Shown: piece after piece, positions 17,857 to 25,960 of the stretch
How the letters are laid out: every line of letters starts with the position of its first letter
Position numbering within the stretch: the first letter of the stretch is position 1
From: Leadbetterella sp964423865
GTDB lineage: Bacteria; Bacteroidota; Bacteroidia; Cytophagales; Spirosomataceae
Length of the DNA: 64,000 nt
Assembly: GCA_964423865.1 (NCBI GenBank)
Contig: CAYRGN010000015.1
Span: forward strand, 1-64,000
Direction of reading: 5' to 3'
Translations under genes and position numbers: made by a program
The notes under the pieces: model-generated
What the model was told of the DNA's origin: nothing
What the model saw: the letters and a program-made list of their open reading frames with translations, nothing else
Databases searched by the model: none

Positions 17857-19481
17857 TGAAGATGAAGAAGATAAAATCATACCTGCTTACCCTGGGCATT
17901 TTTATCGGTCTGGTGTCCTGTTCGGAAAATTTCCTGGATGTGGATCCGATGACCAGTGTTCTGGATAATAACTTTTATAAAACCGTAGCCGATGCCGAAA
18001 TGGCCCTGATCGGGTGTTACGACGGTTTTCAGCGCACTACCTCTAACGGGAACATGTCGTTTTATGTTACCTCAGAAGTGCTTTCAGACAATACCTTTGG
18101 CGCCACGGGAAATACCGATGGCCGGGCGTACCAGGCCCTGGATCGCTTTGATATTGCGCAGAGCCCTTCCGATAACAATATCTTTAACGGTACCTGGTCT
18201 GACTATTATGCGGGAATTTTCCGTTGCAATACCCTGATCAACAAGCTCGACGGAATTGATTTCGGCAGTGACGCGGCTACCCGTAACCGGATTGAGGGAG
18301 AAGCCCGCTTCCTGAGGGCCATCCAGTACTTTGACCTGGTACGGCTTTTTGAGAAAATTCCTTTGCTGACCGAACCTACTACCGATAATGTTCCCCAGGC
18401 CGAACCTACGCAAGTATATCAGCTGATTGTAGAAGACCTGAAGTTTGCCGCGGCCAATATCGCGCCTACCGCGTATCCGAAAGCCAACGTGGCCACTAAT
18501 GACGGACGTGTAACGCCCTTTGCCGCCAAGGCTTTGCTGGCCAGGGCCTACCTGTTTTATACGGGTTATTATGGCAAAGACGATCTGGGTATAAGCAAAG
18601 CCGAGGTGTTGCAGGGATTGGAAGATGTGGTTTCCAGCGGAGAATACGGATTGGTGGAAGAGTACAAGTCGCTCTGGCCCGCAGCCAGCTACGTGGCTAA
18701 CGCCGCCGATAACACCCTGGATAAGTCAGCGTATGCCGGCATGGGGAACAAGGAAACGGTGTTTGCCCAGAAGTTCAACAACACCCAGAACTACAACGGT
18801 ATGCTGGACGGCAACCGGTGGCTGGTGATGATGGGCATGCGAAATACCAACTACGCCCCTTACGGAAAAGGGTGGGGCGCGTGTACGGTAAACCCCCGCC
18901 TGGTAAATTCATTTGATGCGAACGATAGCCGCAGGGTTGCCTCGGTGATTGACCTGGAGAAAGAGGGTGTCGCCGCCGGTTTTGACATCAAAGACCAGCG
19001 GGAATACACGGGGTATACCAATAAAAAATATACGCCGATCTCTTTGCCTGACGGCACTTCGGATACGGGCGGAAGTAACGACTTCCAGATCTCCCAGGAC
19101 CAGGATTTTGTGGTGATCCGTTACGCCGATGTACTGCTGATGGCGGCGGAGCTGGGCTCTTCCAATGCCCAGGCCTACTTTGACGCGGTACGTACCCGCG
19201 CGGGACTCAGTCCGAAAGCCCTTACTCCGGAAAATCTCCTGGAAGAGCGGAAATTTGAGTTTGCTTTTGAGGGCCTGCGTTACTGGGATCTTCTTCGTCA
19301 CGGCGTCAGCGCAGCCGCGTCTACCATTGCCCAGACCCAGAATGTGCTGAGTGGAAACGCGGCCGACCAGGTGGTGATCAGGGCGGAAAACATTACGAAG
19401 ACCCGCGGCTTTATGCAGATCCCCAATACGCAGATTACGCTGTCGAAAGGGGTATTGGTACAAAATCCGGGATGGAATTAA
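17856..19481 (+). CDS. susD: SusD-like outer-membrane glycan-binding lipoprotein
   Basis: A 541-residue RagB/SusD-family lipoprotein. The signal peptide ends in the lipobox GLVSC (lipidated C22), followed by ENFLDVDP, the usual start of the mature family. TPR-like helices and the C-terminal segment LLEERKFEFAFEGLRYWDLLRHG are typical. It caps the SusC barrel and binds the incoming oligosaccharide. The ATG overlaps the susC stop (TAATG), so the two are translationally coupled. Confidence 0.95.
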   Translation: MKMKKIKSYLLTLGIFIGLVSCSENFLDVDPMTSVLDNNFYKTVADAEMALIGCYDGFQRTTSNGNMSFYVTSEVLSDNTFGATGNTDGRAYQALDRFDIAQSPSDNNIFNGTWSDYYAGIFRCNTLINKLDGIDFGSDAATRNRIEGEARFLRAIQYFDLVRLFEKIPLLTEPTTDNVPQAEPTQVYQLIVEDLKFAAANIAPTAYPKANVATNDGRVTPFAAKALLARAYLFYTGYYGKDDLGISKAEVLQGLEDVVSSGEYGLVEEYKSLWPAASYVANAADNTLDKSAYAGMGNKETVFAQKFNNTQNYNGMLDGNRWLVMMGMRNTNYAPYGKGWGACTVNPRLVNSFDANDSRRVASVIDLEKEGVAAGFDIKDQREYTGYTNKKYTPISLPDGTSDTGGSNDFQISQDQDFVVIRYADVLLMAAELGSSNAQAYFDAVRTRAGLSPKALTPENLLEERKFEFAFEGLRYWDLLRHGVSAAASTIAQTQNVLSGNAADQVVIRAENITKTRGFMQIPNTQITLSKGVLVQNPGWN

Positions 19482-19501
19482 AACCTTAAAACTAGAGTAG
19501 A

Positions 19502-21460
19502 ATGAAAAGTGTATTTAAAATATTAGTGACAATCTTTGCTGCCACCTGGGCGCTGGTGTCCTGCTCTCCTGAAGAGTTTGGCCTGGGCAGCGTGGATGTG
19601 AAGCCGGGCGACCTGGTACCGGGAATCGCCTATAAGATTGAGGCAGACGCCCAGAACCCGAATATCATTCACCTCACCAGCCTGATGGACAAAAAGTATA
19701 CGCCTCTGTGGGATCACCCCCAGGGCAGGAGCCAGGACGGCACCGTGAGCCTGAAAATTCCTTTTCCCGGTACGTATACCGTGAAATTCGGGGTACAGAC
19801 CCGGGGAGGTATCGTGTACGGGGAGCCTACTACTTTTGAGGTAGCAAGTTTTTATGCTCCCTTTGTGGAAGACGAGATGTGGGAAATGCTTTCGGGTGGG
19901 GTAGACCAGGAGAAAACCTGGTACCTTGACCTCGACGGCGAGGCGCTAAGCCGCCATTTTGCAGGCCCCCTGTTTTTCTATGGCACCGATAACGGATGGC
20001 TGGGCGACTGCCTCAAAGACGGAGGCGACTGCTGGAACTGGAACCCCGATTACCCGGGCAACTCCTGGCTGATGAATGCCTCCGATTTTGGTACCATGAC
20101 GTTTGACCTGAAAGGGGGCGCAAACGTAAAAGTGAATCACGCCACCATCCCCGGAAGAGGGCAGGAGACCGGCACCTATATGCTGGATACCGACAATAAG
20201 ACCATGCGGATCACCGACGCAGCGCCGCTTCACGACAGCGGCCGCGACGGCGTAGTCATTGACTGGGGAAATATACGGATACTTTCCCTCACCAAAGACC
20301 ACATGCAGCTGGCGGTGTTACGTGATCCCGTATTATCCGGAGAAGGCGCCTGTCTGCTGGTTTATAATTACATCTCCAAGGAATTCAAAGACAACTGGAC
20401 TCCGGGAGAAACTGCAGAACCGGAGCCGCCGTATACCGGCGATGCCAACAATGACCTGACCACGTCGACTACCACCACTAAGAAATGGGTGATGTCGGAG
20501 GCTACTCCGTACAACTGGACCGACCTGGCAGGGGCGTTCCTGAATCCGTGGACCAGCGCGCAGGACTATGTCAATACCGGGTGGGCGCCGTACAATGCCG
20601 CCACCATCAAGAATATTTCCCTTACCCTGGCAAAAACCGGGACCAAAGCCGGGAATTACACTTTTACCGATGGCTCGGCCAACGCCATCAGCGGTACCTA
20701 CACCATTGACGATAAAAACAATATCCAGTTCGATAAGGCGATCTCCTTCACCATTGCCGACTGGGTGTCTTTAAATACCACCGCTGATAAAACCCTGAGG
20801 TTATTAAAGACCGAAACCGATGCGGCCGGTAACCTGTCGGGCATCTGGCTGGGCGCGCGCGATGCCGTGAAAGCGGAATACATGGCGTATCATTTTGTGC
20901 CGGGTGGCGCCGCTACCTCTGATCCTATGGCCGCCTGGAAGGCCGCTTTGGTAGGAAAAACCTTTAAACCGGATGTCAACTGGTTTGTAGACTGGGTAGA
21001 GTTTCCTCCCAACTTTGCCGGTGGCTGGACCAGCGCCTCTACTTTCGGTAATGATTTTACCTCGAACGGATGGGTTTGGGATGCCAACGTGAAAGCTGTG
21101 GCCGAAAGCGCCAGCCTGAGTTTCCGTCAGGACGGTAATGATATCAAGGTAGACCTGAAACAAACCCTTGACGGCAAAGCCTATGAGGCTACCGGTACCG
21201 TTATTATTGATACGGAAAAAAGTATACTGAATATCAGTATTCCCTTGGTAGATTATAAGGGAACAGCCGCTGAGTGGCTGCCCTCGACCAATTCCAAATC
21301 GGTTTCAGGTAGTAAAAACGACTGGTACTTTGTTTCTCACGGTGGGGCGAACCTGAACAATATCGATGCCCAGGGATTATGGCTGGGTGTGGTGTCTAAT
21401 TCCGTAGCAGACGGAGATACCAAAGACGAAGTACTCATTTTTCATTACGTAAAAGATTGA
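19502..21460 (+). CDS. Surface glycan-binding lipoprotein (SGBP-like, SusE/F position)
   Basis: A 652-residue lipoprotein (lipobox ALVSC, C21) in the position of SusE/SusF or SGBP-B proteins, 21 bp after susD. After an N-terminal Ig/PKD-like domain (about 25-118; FPGTYTVKFGVQTRGG) the rest looks like three divergent copies of one module (about 125-305, 320-465 and 475-652). Each opens with a K-T/K-W/F-type strand and closes with strands ending CLLVYNYI, YMAYHFV and LIFHYV. No catalytic motif was seen. The expected role is binding the target glycan at the cell surface. A terminator-like hairpin follows the gene. Confidence 0.75.
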   Translation: MKSVFKILVTIFAATWALVSCSPEEFGLGSVDVKPGDLVPGIAYKIEADAQNPNIIHLTSLMDKKYTPLWDHPQGRSQDGTVSLKIPFPGTYTVKFGVQTRGGIVYGEPTTFEVASFYAPFVEDEMWEMLSGGVDQEKTWYLDLDGEALSRHFAGPLFFYGTDNGWLGDCLKDGGDCWNWNPDYPGNSWLMNASDFGTMTFDLKGGANVKVNHATIPGRGQETGTYMLDTDNKTMRITDAAPLHDSGRDGVVIDWGNIRILSLTKDHMQLAVLRDPVLSGEGACLLVYNYISKEFKDNWTPGETAEPEPPYTGDANNDLTTSTTTTKKWVMSEATPYNWTDLAGAFLNPWTSAQDYVNTGWAPYNAATIKNISLTLAKTGTKAGNYTFTDGSANAISGTYTIDDKNNIQFDKAISFTIADWVSLNTTADKTLRLLKTETDAAGNLSGIWLGARDAVKAEYMAYHFVPGGAATSDPMAAWKAALVGKTFKPDVNWFVDWVEFPPNFAGGWTSASTFGNDFTSNGWVWDANVKAVAESASLSFRQDGNDIKVDLKQTLDGKAYEATGTVIIDTEKSILNISIPLVDYKGTAAEWLPSTNSKSVSGSKNDWYFVSHGGANLNNIDAQGLWLGVVSNSVADGDTKDEVLIFHYVKD

Positions 21461-21474
21461 TTGATTTTTAAACC

Positions 21475-21515
21475 ATATTGGGGGGCCACCTTGGTTGAGG
21501 CCTCCCAATATTTTT
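21475..21515 (+). terminator. Intrinsic terminator-like hairpin
   Basis: The arms 21475-21487 and 21499-21511 form a 13-bp stem with one G-U pair and an 11-base loop, followed directly by a short T run. It separates the glycan-binding lipoprotein from the GH5 gene and could end or attenuate the SusCD transcript. Confidence 0.75.
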
Positions 21516-21534
21516 CACGCAGAACCCATTATTT

Positions 21535-23220
21535 ATGCCCAGAATCGTGTTTTTCATTTTATCGTGCTTTGTGAGCCTTTCCTGCCGGGACAAAACACCG
21601 GAAGTGGTGCCGGAAATTGTGGTGTCACTGACCGAAATCCAGGCAGGAGAAGAGGCCGGAGAGTATGATTTTCATGTGAAGTGCAATACCGGTTGGACGG
21701 CCTCTGCTTCTCAGGCCTGGACCGTGATTCGTATGCAGGAAGGTGGCGCGGGTACCACCCGGGTAGTGCTGGCGGTAGAGGCAAATACCGATGCCCAGAG
21801 CCGGGAGAGTATCCTGACCATCCGCTCCGGAACCGTCAGTACCCAGGTCAAAGTTACCCAGAAAGGCGCCGATATACTGAATGTCAGTAGCAGTGAATTC
21901 GATCTGGATTCTCCCGGAGGGGAGATCACTTTTGAAGTGGAATCTTCTGCTTCCTTTACCGTAGATAATCCTTTTTTCTGGATGGTGCAGCAGTCGCCCA
22001 CGGGGAATAGCTATCGTTTCCTTATTGGGGAAAATCCCACGCATTTCCCCAGAACGGGTACCCTTACCCTTACTTCCGGCAAGGCAAGCCGCGTAATCAC
22101 CGTTCACCAGGAAGGTAAAAAATTAACCATAGACCCGGATAAAGCCGGGGTGGAAAGTGATGCGCCCGCCCTCGCCCAAAAAATCAATATCGGCTGGAAC
22201 CTGGGCAATAGCCTGGAAGCCTGTTCCAACGAATACAGTGCCAGCGAAACCCTTTGGGGAAACCCCAAAACCACAAAAGCGTTGATTGACCTGATCAAGC
22301 GCTCGGGTTTTAATGCCGTGCGCATACCTACAGCCTGGAGCGGCTATATTGAAGACCGGAATACCCACAAGATAAGTGACGAGTGGATCATGCGCGTGCG
22401 GGAGGTAGTAGACTACTGTATGGAAAACGGCATGTACGCCATCGTCAATATTCACTGGGACGGGGGCTGGCTGGAGAACAATCCTACCTACGCCAGGCAG
22501 ACAGAAGTCAACGCGAAGCAAAAAGCCTTGTGGGAACAGATTGCGGTGGCTTTCCGCGATTACGACGAACATCTTCTTTTCGCGGGTACGAATGAGGTGC
22601 ATGCCGACTATAACCGTCCTACAGCCGAACATCTGGCCGTGCAGATGTCGTACAACCAGACGTTTGTAGACGCCGTACGCTCTACCGGCGGGAAAAACGC
22701 CTGGAGGGTGCTGATTGCCCAGGGGTACAACACCAACGTGCAGTATACCTATGAGTCGCTGGTGTTGCCTCAGGATCCTGCCGCTAACCGGATGATGGCC
22801 GAAGTGCATTATTACGACCCCTATGACTTTACCATAGACGATAGTTCCGGTTTCAAATACCTGTGGGGAAAAGATTTCAAAGGCAGCGCAGGCGTTTCGA
22901 ACTGGGGGCAGGAGGAGTGGGTGGATCAGACCTTCGGCATGATGAAGGAGAAGTTTGTTTCCAAAGGGGTACCGGTGATCCTGGGAGAATACGCGGCCTC
23001 GTATCGGGCTGCACTTCCCGCCAATGTGTTGGAAGAACACAAAAAAGCCCGGAACTATTACCTGTATTATGTGACCCGGGCCGCAAAGGCCAACGGGTTG
23101 CTGCCTTTCTACTGGGACAATGGCGGAACGGGAAATAACGCTTCCGGTATTTTCAACCGGCATAACCTCACCGTGGTGCATGCCGATGCCCTGGAAGCGC
23201 TGATCAGCGCGACAAAATAG
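21535..23220 (+). CDS. BACON-domain GH5 endoglucanase lipoprotein (probable endo-xyloglucanase)
   Basis: A 561-residue lipoprotein (lipobox VSLSC, C17) with two BACON-like domains (about 25-110 and 113-195) and a GH5 catalytic domain (about 205-560). The domain starts INIGWNLGNSLEACSN and WGNPKTTKALIDLIKRSGF, typical of subfamily GH5_4. Acid/base is E354 in AGTNEVH and nucleophile E485 in ILGEYAA. The BACON-GH5 layout matches the surface endo-xyloglucanase BoGH5A, and the adjacent GH31 alpha-xylosidase supports xyloglucan as substrate. Cellulose or mixed-linkage glucan remain possible. It may have its own weak promoter or depend on read-through of the hairpin upstream. Confidence 0.87.
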   Translation: MPRIVFFILSCFVSLSCRDKTPEVVPEIVVSLTEIQAGEEAGEYDFHVKCNTGWTASASQAWTVIRMQEGGAGTTRVVLAVEANTDAQSRESILTIRSGTVSTQVKVTQKGADILNVSSSEFDLDSPGGEITFEVESSASFTVDNPFFWMVQQSPTGNSYRFLIGENPTHFPRTGTLTLTSGKASRVITVHQEGKKLTIDPDKAGVESDAPALAQKINIGWNLGNSLEACSNEYSASETLWGNPKTTKALIDLIKRSGFNAVRIPTAWSGYIEDRNTHKISDEWIMRVREVVDYCMENGMYAIVNIHWDGGWLENNPTYARQTEVNAKQKALWEQIAVAFRDYDEHLLFAGTNEVHADYNRPTAEHLAVQMSYNQTFVDAVRSTGGKNAWRVLIAQGYNTNVQYTYESLVLPQDPAANRMMAEVHYYDPYDFTIDDSSGFKYLWGKDFKGSAGVSNWGQEEWVDQTFGMMKEKFVSKGVPVILGEYAASYRAALPANVLEEHKKARNYYLYYVTRAAKANGLLPFYWDNGGTGNNASGIFNRHNLTVVHADALEALISATK

Positions 23221-23223
23221 GAA

Positions 23224-23742
23224 TTACTGCCGGAGTATGCCTTCAAAGAGATTCAGGAAATTCTGGGCCATAAAGTCTGACATGCCTTCGTGGCGGTAGC
23301 TGATTTCTCCTTTTTTGTTGAGAATAACCGTGGTAGGGATGGCTTGCCCGAGAAAAGCTTCCGGGATCATACTGGCCGGACTGTACACAGGGAAAGTGTA
23401 GTTGTTCTTCTCCACGAAACTTTTGGCCAGTTCGGGCTGGTTATCGATTTCTACCACCATAAATTCTACCTCGGGATGCCCCTGGTATTGATTATAAAAA
23501 GCCTGTAAAGAGGGCATTTCTTTGATGCAGGGTCCGCACCAGGTGGCCCAGAAATTGAGTACCACCACTTTGCCGTTCAAGGTGGAAAGATCCACATCAC
23601 GTCCGTCGAGGTGCGTAAATACTACGCTGGAAGGTCCTTGTGCCGCTTCTGTAGCGGCAGATTCCTGTTCGCTATTTTCTTCACCGGTAGAAATACATGC
23701 GTTCAGGGAAAGAAGGAGTACCAGGAAAAGGATATGTTTCAT
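23224..23742 (-). CDS. TlpA-like thioredoxin-fold lipoprotein
   Basis: A 172-residue periplasm-facing thiol-disulfide protein. Residues 1-16 are a lipoprotein signal peptide (SLNAC, C16), then an acidic linker, then an AhpC/TSA-Redoxin type thioredoxin fold with the active site WATWCGPC (C69, C72) and the cis-Pro region QAIPTTVILNKKG. It probably reduces or isomerises disulfides in the envelope. It ends 4 bp from the convergent GH5 gene and is downstream of a second thioredoxin gene on the same strand. Confidence 0.9.
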   Translation of the reverse strand: MKHILFLVLLLSLNACISTGEENSEQESAATEAAQGPSSVVFTHLDGRDVDLSTLNGKVVVLNFWATWCGPCIKEMPSLQAFYNQYQGHPEVEFMVVEIDNQPELAKSFVEKNNYTFPVYSPASMIPEAFLGQAIPTTVILNKKGEISYRHEGMSDFMAQNFLNLFEGILRQ

Positions 23743-23785
23743 GAAGGGAATGTTAGACGTTAGATATTAGCTTTTAGTCCAATAG

Positions 23786-24082
23786 TTATTTGTATTGCTG
23801 AATAAGTTTTTCTAGCTGGTGTACGGGTACCAGGCCCGACTGGCGCCAGAGGGGTTGGCCGTTTTTGAATAAGATTAAGGTAGGTACGCCCTGTATCTTG
23901 TACTGTTGGGCGATGGCCGGATTGATGTCCACATCCACTTTCAGAATGGAGGCGTCTTCCCCTACTTTTTGTTTCAGTTCGGTCAGCATGGGGGCCATGG
24001 TCTTACAAGGGCCACACCAGGTGGCAAAAAAATCTACCAGGGTCAGTTGGTCACTATTGATCTTCTTAAAAAACGAGTTCAT
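23786..24082 (-). CDS. Thioredoxin
   Basis: A 98-residue classical cytoplasmic thioredoxin with active site FFATWCGPC (C23, C26) and cis-Pro in IQGVPTLILFKNGQ. The frame continues 10 codons upstream, but I place the start at ATG 24082 because MNSFFKKINSDQLTLVDFFA has the normal family length. It sits between ornithine aminotransferase (36 bp upstream) and the TlpA-like lipoprotein on the same strand, so the three may be cotranscribed. Confidence 0.92.
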   Translation of the reverse strand: MNSFFKKINSDQLTLVDFFATWCGPCKTMAPMLTELKQKVGEDASILKVDVDINPAIAQQYKIQGVPTLILFKNGQPLWRQSGLVPVHQLEKLIQQYK

Positions 24083-24118
24083 ATACAGCAGGATGCTTTT
24101 AAATCTCAACAAAAAAGA

Positions 24119-25378
24119 TCAGTCAATAGGTTCAAACTGTTTTAAAGTATCGGTGATAATGGTAATGCAGGAACGCAATTCTTCTTCCGAAATGACCAGG
24201 GGAGGGGCAAAACGGATCTTATTGCCGTGGGTAGGTTTGGCCAGCAATCCATTCCGCATGAGGGCCATACAGATTTCCCAACCCAGTTCAGAATCTTCCG
24301 TGGTGTTAATTTCAATGGCATTGAGCAGTCCTCTGCCCCTTACCAGTTTCACCACGCGGCTGTTTTCAATGTAATCGTTCAGTTGAGCACGGAAAAGCTC
24401 TCCTAAGGTACGGGCCTTTTCGGCCAGGTTTTCATCCAGTACCACCTGGAGCGCTTCGCGCGCTACCTGACAGGCCAGAGGGTTGCCTCCGTAGGTCGAG
24501 CCGTGTTCGCCCGGCCGGATAGTCAGCATGATCTCGTCGTCGGCCAGTACCGCAGAAACGGGTAGAGCTCCGCCCGAAAGCGCCTTTCCAAGAATCACGA
24601 TGTCGGGTCTCAGACCTTCATGATCTACACACAGCATTTTACCCGTACGGGCAATACCCGTCTGTATTTCATCGGCGATAAAGAGTACACGGGCAGCCTT
24701 GCAGAGGCGGGCCACTTTGGTGAGGTAGCCGTCTTTCGGTACTTTTACCCCGGCCTCGCCCTGTATGGGCTCCACGATAAAACCCGCGATAAACGGATCC
24801 GAAATCAGCGCATTTTCAAGGGCTTCCACATTGTCATACTCCACCGTTTCCACGCCGGGGAGGAAAGGGCCGAAGCCGGTGGTACTGACGGGGTCGGTGG
24901 AGGCCGAAATAATGCCGGTGGTTCTGCCGTGGAAGTTCTCCCGGGCAAAAAGCACCCGGGCCTTTCCTTCCGGTATTCCCTTTTTCTCATACCCCCACTT
25001 CCGACAAAGTTTAAGGGCGGTTTCTACGGCTTCCACCCCTGTATTCATCATCAATACCTTGTCGTATCCGAAAAGCTCCGTAATATACTTCTCAAATTCA
25101 CCGAGCGGGGCGCTGTGAAAAGCCCGGGAAGTGAGCGTAAGCTTCTGTGCCTGGTCGGTGAGGGCCCGGATGATCCGCGGATGGCAATGGCCCTGGTTGA
25201 CCGCCGAATACGCCGAAAGAAAATCGAAGTACCGGTTGCCTTCCACGTCCCAAAGGTAAACGCCCTCTCCCCTCTCCAGCACCACAGGCAGGGGGTGGTA
25301 ATTGTGCGCGCCGTATTTTTCTTCCAGGTCAATATAAAACGACGCGGAATGTCCGATGGAGGGGGTAGAATGGGCCAT
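24119..25378 (-). CDS. rocD: Ornithine--oxo-acid aminotransferase
   Basis: A 419-residue class III PLP-dependent aminotransferase. It transfers the delta-amino group of L-ornithine to 2-oxoglutarate, giving glutamate-5-semialdehyde for proline/arginine catabolism. Family features are the N-terminal EKYGAHNYHPLPVVLERGEG, the cofactor region MNTGVEAVETALKLCRKWGY, the Asp in FIADEIQTG (D236), and the Schiff-base lysine K265 in ILGKALSGG. The stretch EHGSTYGGNPLAC completes the active site. Length is normal. A candidate promoter lies just upstream at 25398-25428. Confidence 0.94.
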   Translation of the reverse strand: MAHSTPSIGHSASFYIDLEEKYGAHNYHPLPVVLERGEGVYLWDVEGNRYFDFLSAYSAVNQGHCHPRIIRALTDQAQKLTLTSRAFHSAPLGEFEKYITELFGYDKVLMMNTGVEAVETALKLCRKWGYEKKGIPEGKARVLFARENFHGRTTGIISASTDPVSTTGFGPFLPGVETVEYDNVEALENALISDPFIAGFIVEPIQGEAGVKVPKDGYLTKVARLCKAARVLFIADEIQTGIARTGKMLCVDHEGLRPDIVILGKALSGGALPVSAVLADDEIMLTIRPGEHGSTYGGNPLACQVAREALQVVLDENLAEKARTLGELFRAQLNDYIENSRVVKLVRGRGLLNAIEINTTEDSELGWEICMALMRNGLLAKPTHGNKIRFAPPLVISEEELRSCITIITDTLKQFEPID

Positions 25379-25397
25379 AATCGAAACGGATTTTTGA

Positions 25398-25428
25398 CAA
25401 GATAGGGTTTTTTGTGGGAAAAAGCAAA
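25398..25428 (-). promoter_or_regulatory. Candidate promoter of the rocD-thioredoxin genes
   Basis: On the minus strand TTTG (25428-25425) is followed after 20 bp by TATCTTG (25404-25398), one base short of TAnnTTTG. The spacing fits Bacteroidota promoters. Confidence 0.4.
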
Positions 25429-25438
25429 AGCGATGTTT

Positions 25439-25950
25439 TACCGATATGTAACCCTACCGGTATGTAATCCCTACGGGATATTTTGGAACGGGTTTTTTTA
25501 TCGATTTTACCGATATGTAACCCCTATCGATATGTAACCCCTACGGGGTATTTTGGAAATGACGTAATCCTTTTTCTACCGATATGTAACCCCTACGGGG
25601 TNNNNNNNNNNNNNNNNNNNNNNNNNNNNNNNNNNNNNNNNNNNNNNNNNNNNNNNNNNNNNNNNNNNNNNNNNNNNNNNNNNNNNNNNNNNNNNNNNNN
25701 NATTTTGGATAACATAATGACATCGATCCGTAATTCGTAATTTGCAATTCGTAATTCGCTACCGATATGTAACCCCTACGGGGTATTTTGGATAACATAT
25801 TGACATCGATTCGTAATTCGCCACCGATATTTAACCCCTACGGGGTATTTTGGATAACATAATGACATCGATCCGTAATTCGTAATTTGCAATTCGTAAT
25901 TGGTAATTCGCCACCGTAGGGATTATACATCCAATTCGCATATTACAGAT
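25439..25950 (+). repeat. Block of dispersed intergenic repeats
   Basis: This gene-free stretch contains about seven full or partial copies of a unit made of ACCGATATGTAA, a 4-bp hairpin (CCCCTACGGGG or TCCCTACGGGA), TATTTTGGA and, in the later copies, TAACATAATGACATCGAT followed by TAATTCG/CAATTCG tails. Copies start near 25439, 25459, 25508, 25528, 25578, 25760 and 25822. The block is interrupted by 100 Ns. An inverted copy of the unit lies at 7417-7490. No coding potential is seen. Confidence 0.85.
25602..25701. other. Assembly gap (100 N)
   Basis: Exactly 100 undetermined bases interrupt a repeat unit: the sequence stops at the hairpin CCCCTACGGGG and resumes with ATTTTGGATA, the next part of the same unit. 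The true gap may therefore be zero or whole repeat units. Confidence 0.98.
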
Positions 25951-25960
25951 TATCGGTGGT

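Noticed and set aside
16654..17880. Minus-strand frame of 408 codons
   Set aside because: Antisense of the SusC barrel; the sense frame is unambiguous.
22123..23181. Minus-strand frame of 352 codons
   Set aside because: Antisense of the GH5 catalytic domain with no family features.
25439..25950. Repeat block considered as a CRISPR array
   Set aside because: Unit spacing is irregular, the intervals are themselves repeated rather than unique spacers, and no cas gene is nearby.
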